Positions 8,119 to 15,053 of a DNA stretch of 64,000 bases are shown here, one piece after another. The notes under the pieces are model-generated. The model was not told the origin of the DNA, did no database searches, and saw only the letters and a list, made by a program, of their open reading frames with translations. The stretch covers positions 1 to 64,000 of the forward strand of contig JAGI01000003.1 of assembly GCA_000526575.1 (NCBI GenBank), read 5' to 3'. Origin of the DNA: Clostridium sp. 12(A) (lineage in GTDB: Bacteria; Bacillota; Clostridia; Lachnospirales; Lachnospiraceae). Made by a program: the position numbers and the translations under genes. The first letter of the stretch is position 1. Each line of letters starts with the position of its first letter.

Positions 8119-10495
8119 ATTCATTCTCTCCTTTTCTCTCCCGCTGGCACCAGAATTCTTTTACTACATTCCCTACATTTTTAAGACGGACCTCATAATA
8201 TCCATCCCACTCCCTTGGAAAAAGAGCCTGATAATCAGGTCTTAAAAATCTTTCATCCAACAGAGCTATGATTCCTTCATCTTCCACAGTCCGAATCACT
8301 CTTCCTGCTGCCTGCATTACTTTGTTCATGCCGGGATACTGATAGGCATAATCAAAGCCGTTTTGTTCCTTTTCATCAAAATATCCCTTTAATATTTCCT
8401 GTTCGGTACAGACCATGGGCAGGCCGGTTCCTACAATAACGGCGCCGATTAACTGGTCAGCCCTTAAATCAATTCCTTCTGAAAAAACTCCTCCCATCAC
8501 GCAGAGAGCTACAAAGGAAAGCTCCCTGTCTTTTGAAAATTCCTGAAGAAACTCTTCCCTTTCCTCTTCATTCATGCTGGAAGCCTGAGATAAAAATGTA
8601 AAACCCAGATTCTCCAAAGAAGTCTCCCAAAGAACTTCTTCCACTTCCTTCAGAAAATGATAGGAAGGCAGAAACACCATATAGTTTCCCTTTTTTTCTG
8701 AAACAATGGCCGTTAAGTAATCTACCACCTTTTGATACTCTCTTTTATTTCTTCTTGTATAGCGGCTGCTGACATCTCCTGCAACCATCAATAGCCTTTT
8801 TCCCGGATCAAATGGAGAATGGGCATATACCGCATATTCTTCCTGGTCTCCGCTTAAAAGCTCCTTATAATAGGAAACGGGAAGCAGTGTGGCTGAAAAA
8901 AACACCGTTCCATTTCCTTTATTTAAGCACTCCTTTAAGTTTTTAGAAGGATTTACGCAAAACAGACGAAGCATAAACCGGCCATCATTTAGAAGCTCTG
9001 TATAAATACGGTAGTTCTCATCCAGACGTTCATAGATATTTATAAAGTCCCTGAGAGCAAAATAAAAATCCAGGACCAGATCACGGTCTTTAAAATCCTG
9101 ATGAACCTCCATAAACTTCTCCATCTCCCCAAACAGAGATAAGATTCCGGTAACAAAAAACCGTATATCTTCCAGAATCCGAAAGCTCTCGCATTCCCGT
9201 TTCATTTCTAGAAGCTCTTTGTTGCAGCGGTCTAAAAGCCTTACAAGCTTTGGGTCCATGGTTTTAATGATTTTTTTCACAAGCAGGAAATCTTCCTTAT
9301 AGAGAATGGCACTGTACATCTCTCTCCCTCTTGGTACCAGATTGTGTGCCTCATCCACCAAAAACAGGTATTCCCCGGAAACTCCTTCAGAAAAATACCG
9401 TTTCAGCTTTACGTTGGGATCAAATACGTAATTGTAATCACAGATTATGGAATCCGTCCAGCTACTGATATCAAGACAGAATTCAAAGGGACACACCTGA
9501 TGCTTTTTAGCATAATCCAGAACAATCTCTCTGGTAATTCCGCTCTCCTGATGAAGGATATCATAAACAGCATCCCCTACCCGGTCAAAATGACCTTTTG
9601 CATAAGGACAAGCATCCGGATTGCATTCCGGTGTCTCTAAAAAACAGAGCTTATCTTTTGCAGTTATGGTTACCGTATTAAGATAGAGCCCCTGCTCTCT
9701 CAAGAGTTCAAAGGCCTCCTCTGCCACACTTCTTGTAATGGTCTTGGCAGTCAGATAAAACAGCTTGTCCCCAAGTCCCTCTCCCATGGCTCTTAGGGCT
9801 GGATAAATGGTTGAAAGGGTCTTTCCGATCCCGGTAGGTGCCTGTATAAATAAATTTCTTTTTCTTAATATACTACGGTACACAGAGACCACCAGCTCCT
9901 TTTGACCGGAGCGGTAAGGAAATGGAAACGAGAGCTCCCCGATGGATTCATCCCTTCTTATCTCATGAATGTATAGATATCTGGCCCATTTGACGTATTC
10001 GTGAATCAGCCCCTGAAACCAGGTCTCCAGTTCCTCAAATGTCTTATCCACCTGAAATCGGCGTATTTCCTCTGTCTCCAGATTGCAGTATGTCATCTGT
10101 ATGACAGCACCGGGAAGTTTGTGGTCAAAGCAGTAAAAATAGCCATAGCACATGGCCTGGGCTAAGTGAACCTGGAATGGCTCGTCCAGATAGGATAGAT
10201 CCATATACATTCCCTTAATCTCATCTATGGTAACACCGTCTGGCTTTTCTATGATTCCATCGGCCCTGCCTTCAATTAGTATCTGAAACTGATCCTGATC
10301 TACGGTATGCTTTAATGATACCTCAGGCCGGTAATCCGGTCCCATACGGCGCTGAATCTTTCTGTGAATCCTGCTGCCTTCCTGCATGGCCATCTTTTCA
10401 GCTGCCGATGTTCTGCGGTTATCAATATCACCGGACCGTAATACGTACTCGACCAGATTTCTCACTGATATTTTTATAATTTTATTCTCTGACAT
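8087..10495 (-). CDS. Rad3/DinG-type helicase with N-terminal PD-(D/E)XK nuclease domain
   Basis: An 802-aa superfamily 2 DNA helicase. Residues ~1-185 read as a Cas4/RecB-like nuclease (RIHRKIQRRM, then GRADGIIEK with IDEIKG). The helicase core has Walker A QAPTGIGKTLST, the DEAH box FLVDEAHNLV, and the C-terminal motifs GGVFSEGID and QAAGRVIRT. Between motifs I and II lies a four-Cys cluster (CFLETPECNPDAC..CPFEFC) of the XPD/DinG iron-sulfur type. Expected activity is 5'-3' ATP-dependent unwinding of repair or recombination intermediates with a linked nuclease. The catalytic residues of the nuclease look present (D and E-x-K) but activity is inferred. The start has GGAG five bases upstream. 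Confidence 0.9.
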   Translation of the reverse strand: MSENKIIKISVRNLVEYVLRSGDIDNRRTSAAEKMAMQEGSRIHRKIQRRMGPDYRPEVSLKHTVDQDQFQILIEGRADGIIEKPDGVTIDEIKGMYMDLSYLDEPFQVHLAQAMCYGYFYCFDHKLPGAVIQMTYCNLETEEIRRFQVDKTFEELETWFQGLIHEYVKWARYLYIHEIRRDESIGELSFPFPYRSGQKELVVSVYRSILRKRNLFIQAPTGIGKTLSTIYPALRAMGEGLGDKLFYLTAKTITRSVAEEAFELLREQGLYLNTVTITAKDKLCFLETPECNPDACPYAKGHFDRVGDAVYDILHQESGITREIVLDYAKKHQVCPFEFCLDISSWTDSIICDYNYVFDPNVKLKRYFSEGVSGEYLFLVDEAHNLVPRGREMYSAILYKEDFLLVKKIIKTMDPKLVRLLDRCNKELLEMKRECESFRILEDIRFFVTGILSLFGEMEKFMEVHQDFKDRDLVLDFYFALRDFINIYERLDENYRIYTELLNDGRFMLRLFCVNPSKNLKECLNKGNGTVFFSATLLPVSYYKELLSGDQEEYAVYAHSPFDPGKRLLMVAGDVSSRYTRRNKREYQKVVDYLTAIVSEKKGNYMVFLPSYHFLKEVEEVLWETSLENLGFTFLSQASSMNEEEREEFLQEFSKDRELSFVALCVMGGVFSEGIDLRADQLIGAVIVGTGLPMVCTEQEILKGYFDEKEQNGFDYAYQYPGMNKVMQAAGRVIRTVEDEGIIALLDERFLRPDYQALFPREWDGYYEVRLKNVGNVVKEFWCQRERKGENEYEEDIETSPK

Positions 10496-10545
10496 ATTTC
10501 TCCATTCCTTTTAGGGGTGAGAGTCTGGCTTCACAGACATACACA

Positions 10546-10589
10546 AAAAAAGGAAACTGTATGCCCTCTGGCTTACAATTCCCTTTTTA
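10546..10589 (-). terminator. Terminator after the HPr-like gene
   Basis: An imperfect ~19-bp stem AAAAAGG..TGTAAGCC/GGC.TACAGTTTCCTTTTT with runs of T on both strands, directly downstream of the HPr-like stop. It separates this gene from the helicase. Confidence 0.65.
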
Positions 10590-10599
10590 GATTGTTTGC

Positions 10600-10842
10600 T
10601 TATGCTGCGGAACACTTCTCCGGAGCTTTCTCCTTTAAAAATGCTTCAAAATCTGCATCTTCCCCATGGAGTTCCACGGTCAACACCTGCGTTAAATCCA
10701 GGCTTAAAACTCCTAATATAGACTTTGCGTCAATGGTCACTCTATTGTAATAAACGTCTATGTCGAATTTACATTTTGCAGCAGCGGTAACAAACTTTTT
10801 TGCCTCAGCAACGGTAGGCAGCATGATCTTATACTGTTTCAT
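10600..10842 (-). CDS. HPr-like protein lacking the phosphorylatable His15
   Basis: An 80-aa protein with the HPr length and the conserved regulatory-serine motif (DAKSILGVLSLDL, Ser41, equivalent to HPr Ser46). The active-site loop HARPA/HTRPA is missing: the corresponding region reads LPTVAEAKKFV and contains no His. It therefore cannot accept phosphate from enzyme I, but it keeps the site used by HPr kinase and CcpA, as in the Bacillus paralog Crh, where His15 is also replaced. A regulatory role in carbon control is inferred. ATG 10842 is chosen (AGGAG 8 bases upstream); the longer TTG start at 10848 is worse. It has its own promoter and terminator. Confidence 0.8.
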   Translation of the reverse strand: MKQYKIMLPTVAEAKKFVTAAAKCKFDIDVYYNRVTIDAKSILGVLSLDLTQVLTVELHGEDADFEAFLKEKAPEKCSAA

Positions 10843-10883
10843 AATCAAAACTCCTTTTAAAATAAAGAAAAAGTCACTAAATA

Positions 10884-10912
10884 CTTATATCATGATTGAC
10901 ACGTTTTGTCAA
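10884..10912 (-). promoter_or_regulatory. Promoter of the HPr-like gene
   Basis: Minus strand TTGACA (10907-10912), 17 bases, TATAAG (10884-10889), 42 bases from the start codon. Confidence 0.75.
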
Positions 10913-10913
10913 A

Positions 10914-11048
10914 TTATGCTCCGGACTTAACCCTATCTTCCTTTTTGTGCATATTTCGCAGTGGCAGCTCTTCATATGCAGGAATATCGATCCATTTTTC
11001 TGCTGAGGTTCCTTTTATATCGGGAATTATTGTCTTATTCTTATTCAT
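10914..11048 (-). CDS. Possible 44-aa small ORF of unknown function
   Basis: An uninterrupted frame from ATG 11048 to TAA 10914-10916 encodes a charged peptide (MNKNKTIIPDIKGTSAEKW... ending EDRVKSGA). There is no good ribosome binding site, and the 3' end overlaps the -35 box of the HPr-like promoter. The amino-acid composition is protein-like rather than random AT translation, so it may be the end of a decayed gene. Nothing else was seen in the remaining ~110 bases before the tRNA promoter. Confidence 0.3.
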   Translation of the reverse strand: MNKNKTIIPDIKGTSAEKWIDIPAYEELPLRNMHKKEDRVKSGA

Positions 11049-11158
11049 TTATTTCAAGCTTATAAATAAACCTTAAAGTCTTAAACTTGATATAATTTTA
11101 CCACAATCGGATTCCCTTTAACAGTAGAATAAATTTTTTATTTTATTCAAAAAAATGG

Positions 11159-11187
11159 TTGCAATTCAAAAACTTCTATGCTATACT
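11159..11187 (+). promoter_or_regulatory. Promoter of tRNA-Trp
   Basis: TTGCAA (11159-11164), 17 bases, TATACT (11182-11187), about 38 bases upstream of the mature tRNA 5' end. Confidence 0.75.
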
Positions 11188-11225
11188 TTCTAGGTGCTCG
11201 GGTGAGGGCACAAAAAGCTTACCAA

Positions 11226-11296
11226 AGGGGAATAGTTCAATGGTAGAGCAACGGTCTCCAAAACCGTAAATGGGGGTTCGAGCCCCTCTTCCCCTG
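11226..11296 (+). tRNA. tRNA-Trp (anticodon CCA)
   Basis: Acceptor stem AGGGGAA (11226-11232) pairs with TTCCCCT (11289-11295), with discriminator G and no encoded CCA tail. The anticodon arm ACGGT-CTCCAAA-ACCGT gives CCA at positions 34-36. The D arm GTTCAATGGTAGAGC and the T arm GGGGG-TTCGAGC-CCCTC are normal. Stand-alone gene with its own promoter and terminator. Confidence 0.96.
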
Positions 11297-11303
11297 CTCG
11301 TAG

Positions 11304-11351
11304 AGTCTCAGAATTCTTGATATAATCAAGATTTTGAGGCTTTTTGTTTTT
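11304..11351 (+). terminator. Terminator after tRNA-Trp
   Basis: A long stem AGTCTCA.AAT.CTTGAT/ATCAAG.TT.TGAGGC with a TATA-type loop is followed by TTTTTGTTTTT. Confidence 0.85.
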
Positions 11352-11442
11352 AGGAATCAGCCCATAATGACTCTACCTTGTCAATAGCTCTTGGGTCATC
11401 TTTTATGATTCTTTTATATAATCCTTATTTACTATCACTCAT
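11350..11442 (-). pseudogene. Short decayed reading frame after tRNA-Trp
   Basis: In one frame on the minus strand ATG 11442 reads MSDSK, an in-frame TAA, then GLYKRIIKDDPRAIDKVESL, WADS and a stop at 11350-11352. The segment after the premature stop looks like a real protein C-terminus. AAGGAG precedes the ATG by one base. It is read as a remnant; it could be chance. Part of the decay zone up to 12502. Confidence 0.35.
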
Positions 11443-11486
11443 ACTCCTTTCCAAACAAATGCTAATTTAACAATGATATAAACCAC

Positions 11487-12161
11487 TTATTTATATCCAT
11501 AAATAATAAATCCTCTTTCATCCCCATCATACTCATAAGGTATATTATACTTTCCAAAAATTTGAAGTAGTTCTTCTTCCTTGTCAATGATGGTAGTTAC
11601 CGGATCAAGCAGCCTTCCTACGAACTTACTTTCTTTTATTGTGCATGCTATTTTGAACCACTCGATGATTGCCATATTCATGTAATCAAAATGTTCATCT
11701 CCATATATTGTCCAATAGGTATTAGGAACTTCAACTTCAAAAAGTGTCTTATATTGTATCGGAATATCACACATTTGCGACTTTATTGCTTCTATTAATT
11801 TATGCCATTTTGTGTTATTCATGTAGGAAACAAGATTTCTCTTCTCAACTTCAGCAATTATTTTTTCGTTTAAAGTTTTTTTATTTTTATATTTTCCACC
11901 TTCGACTTCGTCTATCATTTTCTGCATGCCTTTAAAAAGATTACTATTAATCTCTGCAAAATGGTGAATTTCCGATATCTCCTGTTTATTGCGTACTATA
12001 TAGTACCATCCAAAATGAGTCCATCCCGAAACAATAAAATGAAAATCCCCTTTCCATACGATGTCAAAAAGTATGGAACTTTCTTTTTCATCATGAGCAG
12101 TATTGGGCTGAACAATCCCACTTCTCGGATTCAAGTTCTTGCATAAATCATCGTAAAACAT
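11487..12161 (-). CDS. Immunity-like protein with a DUF6678-like C-terminal half
   Basis: A 224-aa soluble protein, rich in aromatic residues and with no signal peptide. The C-terminal half starts with YMNNTKWHKLIEAI and contains TIYGDEHFDYMNMAIIEW. This pattern I associate from memory with DUF6678, a family often found as stand-alone immunity-like genes; the assignment is tentative. The N-terminal ~110 residues (FIVSGWTHFGWYYIV) are unassigned. The gene is more AT-rich than its neighbours. Its second ATG (12161) has GGAG 5 bases upstream and is preferred to 12164. It overlaps the stop of a frameshifted small gene and is followed by another decayed frame, so it sits in an acquired, eroding islet next to tRNA-Trp. 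Confidence 0.6.
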   Translation of the reverse strand: MFYDDLCKNLNPRSGIVQPNTAHDEKESSILFDIVWKGDFHFIVSGWTHFGWYYIVRNKQEISEIHHFAEINSNLFKGMQKMIDEVEGGKYKNKKTLNEKIIAEVEKRNLVSYMNNTKWHKLIEAIKSQMCDIPIQYKTLFEVEVPNTYWTIYGDEHFDYMNMAIIEWFKIACTIKESKFVGRLLDPVTTIIDKEEELLQIFGKYNIPYEYDGDERGFIIYGYK

Positions 12162-12321
12162 CATATCTCCTTAATTAATATCTGTTTTGTTAGATCCCAC
12201 TCATCACCAGACATTATGTATGTCTCTGAGTAGCCTTAATTACTACCATACTTTTACCATTGCAATCAAACTTACCTACTACTTCATATTCATTCACTCT
12301 AACCTTTTTATTTTCCTCCAT
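12161..12321 (-). pseudogene. Frameshifted small gene upstream of the immunity-like gene
   Basis: ATG 12321 (or GTG 12294) opens MEENKKVRVNEYEVVGKFDC and continues with NGKSMVVIKATQRH, then meets a stop. In the neighbouring frame the sequence continues as TYIMSGDEWDLTKQILIKEI and ends at TGA 12161-12163. The second part has the V/I-M-S-x-x-E-W ending common in small proteins that begin with a similar VVG-F motif, so one base has been lost or gained near 12218. The stop overlaps the ATGATG of the next gene, showing that the two were once translationally coupled. Confidence 0.55.
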
Positions 12322-12336
12322 TATACTATCTTACCA

Positions 12337-12502
12337 TTATAAAAGCCACCAGATTTTAATTGTCCAGTGGCTAATAAGTTCTCTGTTTACTCCTCTATTT
12401 TTACGATACCAATCTTCAATAGTGCTCAGCTCAGTATCAGTTAACCTGGATCTTGTAACCTATAAGCAGACTATGACCACTTTCATTTACATCATTTTTC
12501 CA
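12337..12502 (-). pseudogene. Decayed C-terminal gene fragment, possible toxin remnant
   Basis: Two overlapping frames on the minus strand read as one protein: WKNDVNESGHSLLIGYKIQV (12436-12502) and TRSRLTDTELSTIEDWYRKN followed by RGVNRELISHW to a stop at 12337. Both have stops just upstream, so this is a frameshifted 3' remnant. Its position immediately before the small gene and the immunity-like gene is where a polymorphic toxin C-terminus would sit; that role is inference only. No further coding signal was seen up to 12570. Confidence 0.4.
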
Positions 12503-12581
12503 CTATGATATAATAATTATGAACCATTCACTTTAACGATAGAATTGGTCAAATATATTATAAAGAAATGGAGTGATAACA

Positions 12582-13097
12582 ATGACTGTGATTATATTAG
12601 CAGTTGGCATACCGCTTACATTGGCATTAATTCTTTTTACGATTAAAATGGGCAAGATGGTTTTTCATTCCCCGATTGTCGCATCAAACTTGACAAAGGG
12701 CCAGATCATTCATCTTGAGCAGGGCAGCTATTCCCTTTGGGGCGAGTCTAAGGCTTACAAGACCAACCGCTTAATGGTAGAAAATCCTATTCTTATAGGA
12801 CCAGACTCCAGAAAGGTTTCCATGAGAGCCGGTATCACCGGTACCAGCTCCGTATCACTTAGCGGGGTCAGCCGTAGTATATTATATACGTTTTCCGTTC
12901 CCTCCGGGGATTATGTTTTTGATCTGGAAAACAGGCCTTATTCAACACTGCCATTACCATCTTTTAGTACGCATGTAAAAGTATCTTATTTGATCCGGGA
13001 AAAAGTACCGGTTTTGTGTTATTTCGGTTTCAGTATCGGGCTCTCCAGTTCCATTGTAAGCTTAATTTTTACAGCGGTACTTGCAGTGATTTCGTAA
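12582..13097 (+). CDS. Hypothetical membrane protein, 171 aa
   Basis: No family recognised. An N-terminal hydrophobic helix (residues ~2-22, VIILAVGIPLTLALILFTIK) and a C-terminal one (~143-168) flank a soluble domain of about 115 residues that is rich in Ser, Thr and beta-type sequence (SMRAGITGTSSVSLSGVSRS). The two-helix plan suggests an integral protein with one extracytoplasmic or cytoplasmic domain. ATG 12582 is chosen because GGAG lies 8 bases upstream; the in-frame GTG at 12573 overlaps that site. It is convergent with the esterase gene, with only 20 bases between stops and no clear terminator. Confidence 0.75.
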   Translation: MTVIILAVGIPLTLALILFTIKMGKMVFHSPIVASNLTKGQIIHLEQGSYSLWGESKAYKTNRLMVENPILIGPDSRKVSMRAGITGTSSVSLSGVSRSILYTFSVPSGDYVFDLENRPYSTLPLPSFSTHVKVSYLIREKVPVLCYFGFSIGLSSSIVSLIFTAVLAVIS

Positions 13098-13117
13098 GTG
13101 TGAATGAGCACCCGATT

Positions 13118-14242
13118 TTACTTCGCCTTCATATGGAGGTCAGCAAAATCCATATAACAATTCCAGTCATACTCATCCATATCGTGATTTCCTGTCTTAT
13201 AATGGTGTCCGATACTTCCTTCGTGTACAGGCTGTTCCGGCAAGGGCCGTTTCTTCTGCCCGATTCCCTTCTTTCCAAAAAGCTCGTAAACCGGACTGGC
13301 CTGTATACAGGATTCAAACTGCCCTTCCGGGTCAGCCCAGCTGTCAAAGGTCTTCGCTGAGGTGTAGACTAACCTTGGTGCAATGAGACCAAGAAGCATA
13401 TGCTGGTCAAACGGAAGGGTTTCTTCTTTATCTACATATTTCTGATAGTTCTTACAGAACCAATAAGGGAATCGTTTGACAATATCTCCGATTTTTTCAC
13501 CCTTTGCTCCTCTTGATAAGGCATCTCCGCTGTTTCCGGCACAGCTGCTTACTGCCATGGCGAAGCGTTCATCCTGAGCCGTCCCCCAAAGGGCTGTCTT
13601 TCCGCCTCTGGAGTGCCCAACCAAAGCTACCCGTTTCTCATCAATCAAAGGTTCCATCTCAAAATAGTCCATAATACGGCTAGCCGCCCAGGCCCAGGCA
13701 GTTATAGCTCCCCAGGCATCGTCTGGTCTTCCTTCCACATATTCCGGGAACAGCCTGGAAAAGCCTGTGGTAAAGCCCTCATCATAGTCCGGTGATACCT
13801 CCTGGGTACGGAATGCTGCACAGGCGTATCCTCTGGAAATAATCGTTTCTGCCGGATAAAAGGAGCTTAGAAAATGTCTGGCCGGATCGCTGTCTTTGAT
13901 TCCTCTATTGCAGACAGTAACAAAAGCAGGCACCGGGCCCTTTGCATCTGCTGGAATAAATGCTACAAATGTAAAGCTAAAATGAATGCCTTTTCTGATT
14001 GCTTCCACTTCCACTGTGTTTCTGATTGCACGTCCCTGCATGATTTCTTCTGATCTTCTGGAATCCGCCACCCGTATCTTAATTTCAACCTCGCTCATGT
14101 CAGGCAGGAATCCGTATTCTTCCTGGCGAAACAGATTAAGAAGCTCAGGTCTGCGTTTCTTGAGCCAGGTTTCCCAATCCCCGACCTCTGTCCCGTCAAG
14201 GCAGGTTAATATGGAGGGAATATTTCTTTTGTTTTCTATCAT
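13118..14242 (-). CDS. CE15-like glucuronoyl esterase / alpha-beta hydrolase
   Basis: A 374-aa alpha/beta hydrolase. The nucleophile elbow is VALVGHSRGGKTA (Ser211), with the arrangement and downstream SSCAGNSGDA of carbohydrate esterase family 15, and a candidate catalytic His in GSIGHHYKTG (His346/347). Family enzymes cleave the ester between glucuronic acid of xylan and lignin or related 4-O-methylglucuronoyl esters. No signal peptide is visible, so it probably works in the cytoplasm on imported oligosaccharides. GGGGAAG precedes the ATG. It is the last gene of the sensor kinase/response regulator/esterase unit and follows a sugar ABC transporter, which supports a role in hemicellulose fragments. 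Confidence 0.75.
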   Translation of the reverse strand: MIENKRNIPSILTCLDGTEVGDWETWLKKRRPELLNLFRQEEYGFLPDMSEVEIKIRVADSRRSEEIMQGRAIRNTVEVEAIRKGIHFSFTFVAFIPADAKGPVPAFVTVCNRGIKDSDPARHFLSSFYPAETIISRGYACAAFRTQEVSPDYDEGFTTGFSRLFPEYVEGRPDDAWGAITAWAWAASRIMDYFEMEPLIDEKRVALVGHSRGGKTALWGTAQDERFAMAVSSCAGNSGDALSRGAKGEKIGDIVKRFPYWFCKNYQKYVDKEETLPFDQHMLLGLIAPRLVYTSAKTFDSWADPEGQFESCIQASPVYELFGKKGIGQKKRPLPEQPVHEGSIGHHYKTGNHDMDEYDWNCYMDFADLHMKAK

Positions 14243-14257
14243 GACTCTTCCCCTCTC

Positions 14258-15031
14258 TTATTTGCTGTATTGCTTAATATCGCTTGGTGCAAAACCAAAA
14301 CATTTCTTAAATACCTGAAAGAAGTAAGAGTAATCACTGTAGCCCAGCATACGTGATACTTCGTTAACTCTGTTCTGTGGATTTTTAAGCAGTATTTTGG
14401 CATTGATCATTTTTACCATAGTAACATAATTGGAGAACCCTACGCCGGTTTCTTTTTTAAAGCACTTGCTGAAGTAAGATGTAGATATCAACAATTCTTC
14501 GCAGATGTCTGATAATGAAATATTGCGCTGAATGTTCCTTTCCACATAATCGATTGCATTAAAAACCAGTTTGGAGTATTCCTCTCTGTTAGAACGAATA
14601 GATTGTACTTTACCTTCCAAGGAATCCGTCTCCTCCTCTTCTTCTCTTTCTTTATTTCTGGAAAGCGTGTCTACCGCCTTCTTTAAAGCCTGCTCCAGTT
14701 CATCTGTCATAATCGGTTTTAAGAGAAAATCACTGACACCATACCGGATGGCCTTTTGAGCATACTCAAAATGGCTGTAACCGGAAATTATGATGAACTG
14801 GGTATCCTGCTTTTGCTGATTTAATTTTTCAATAATATCAAGGCCGTTAAATCCCGGCATCTGGATATCAATGATCACGATATCCGGACATTCTTTGTGA
14901 ATCAGTTCCAGGCCGGCAATTCCATCGTATGCCACTCCGGTAACTTCACATTGGAAGTTTTCCCAGTGAGTAGAACGCGCAATTGCTGTCACTGCTATCT
15001 TATTGTCATCTACGATTACTACTGAATACAT
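14258..15031 (-). CDS. AraC-type response regulator (YesN family)
   Basis: A 257-aa regulator. The receiver domain covers 1-120 (VVIVDDNKIA acidic pocket, phospho-acceptor Asp55 in IIDIQMPG, conserved Lys in FLLKPI), then an acidic linker (EREEEEE) and a C-terminal double HTH AraC domain (ISTSYFSKCFKKETG; RMLGYSDYSYFFQVFKKCFG). Start 15031 is chosen: AGGAG lies 7 bases upstream. The kinase stop (15054-15056) lies 22 bases before it. It should be phosphorylated by the neighbouring YesM-type kinase and most probably activates the solute-binding protein/permease operon next door. Confidence 0.95.
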   Translation of the reverse strand: MYSVVIVDDNKIAVTAIARSTHWENFQCEVTGVAYDGIAGLELIHKECPDIVIIDIQMPGFNGLDIIEKLNQQKQDTQFIIISGYSHFEYAQKAIRYGVSDFLLKPIMTDELEQALKKAVDTLSRNKEREEEEETDSLEGKVQSIRSNREEYSKLVFNAIDYVERNIQRNISLSDICEELLISTSYFSKCFKKETGVGFSNYVTMVKMINAKILLKNPQNRVNEVSRMLGYSDYSYFFQVFKKCFGFAPSDIKQYSK

Positions 15032-15053
15032 AATGTCACTCCTTTTCGGACAA

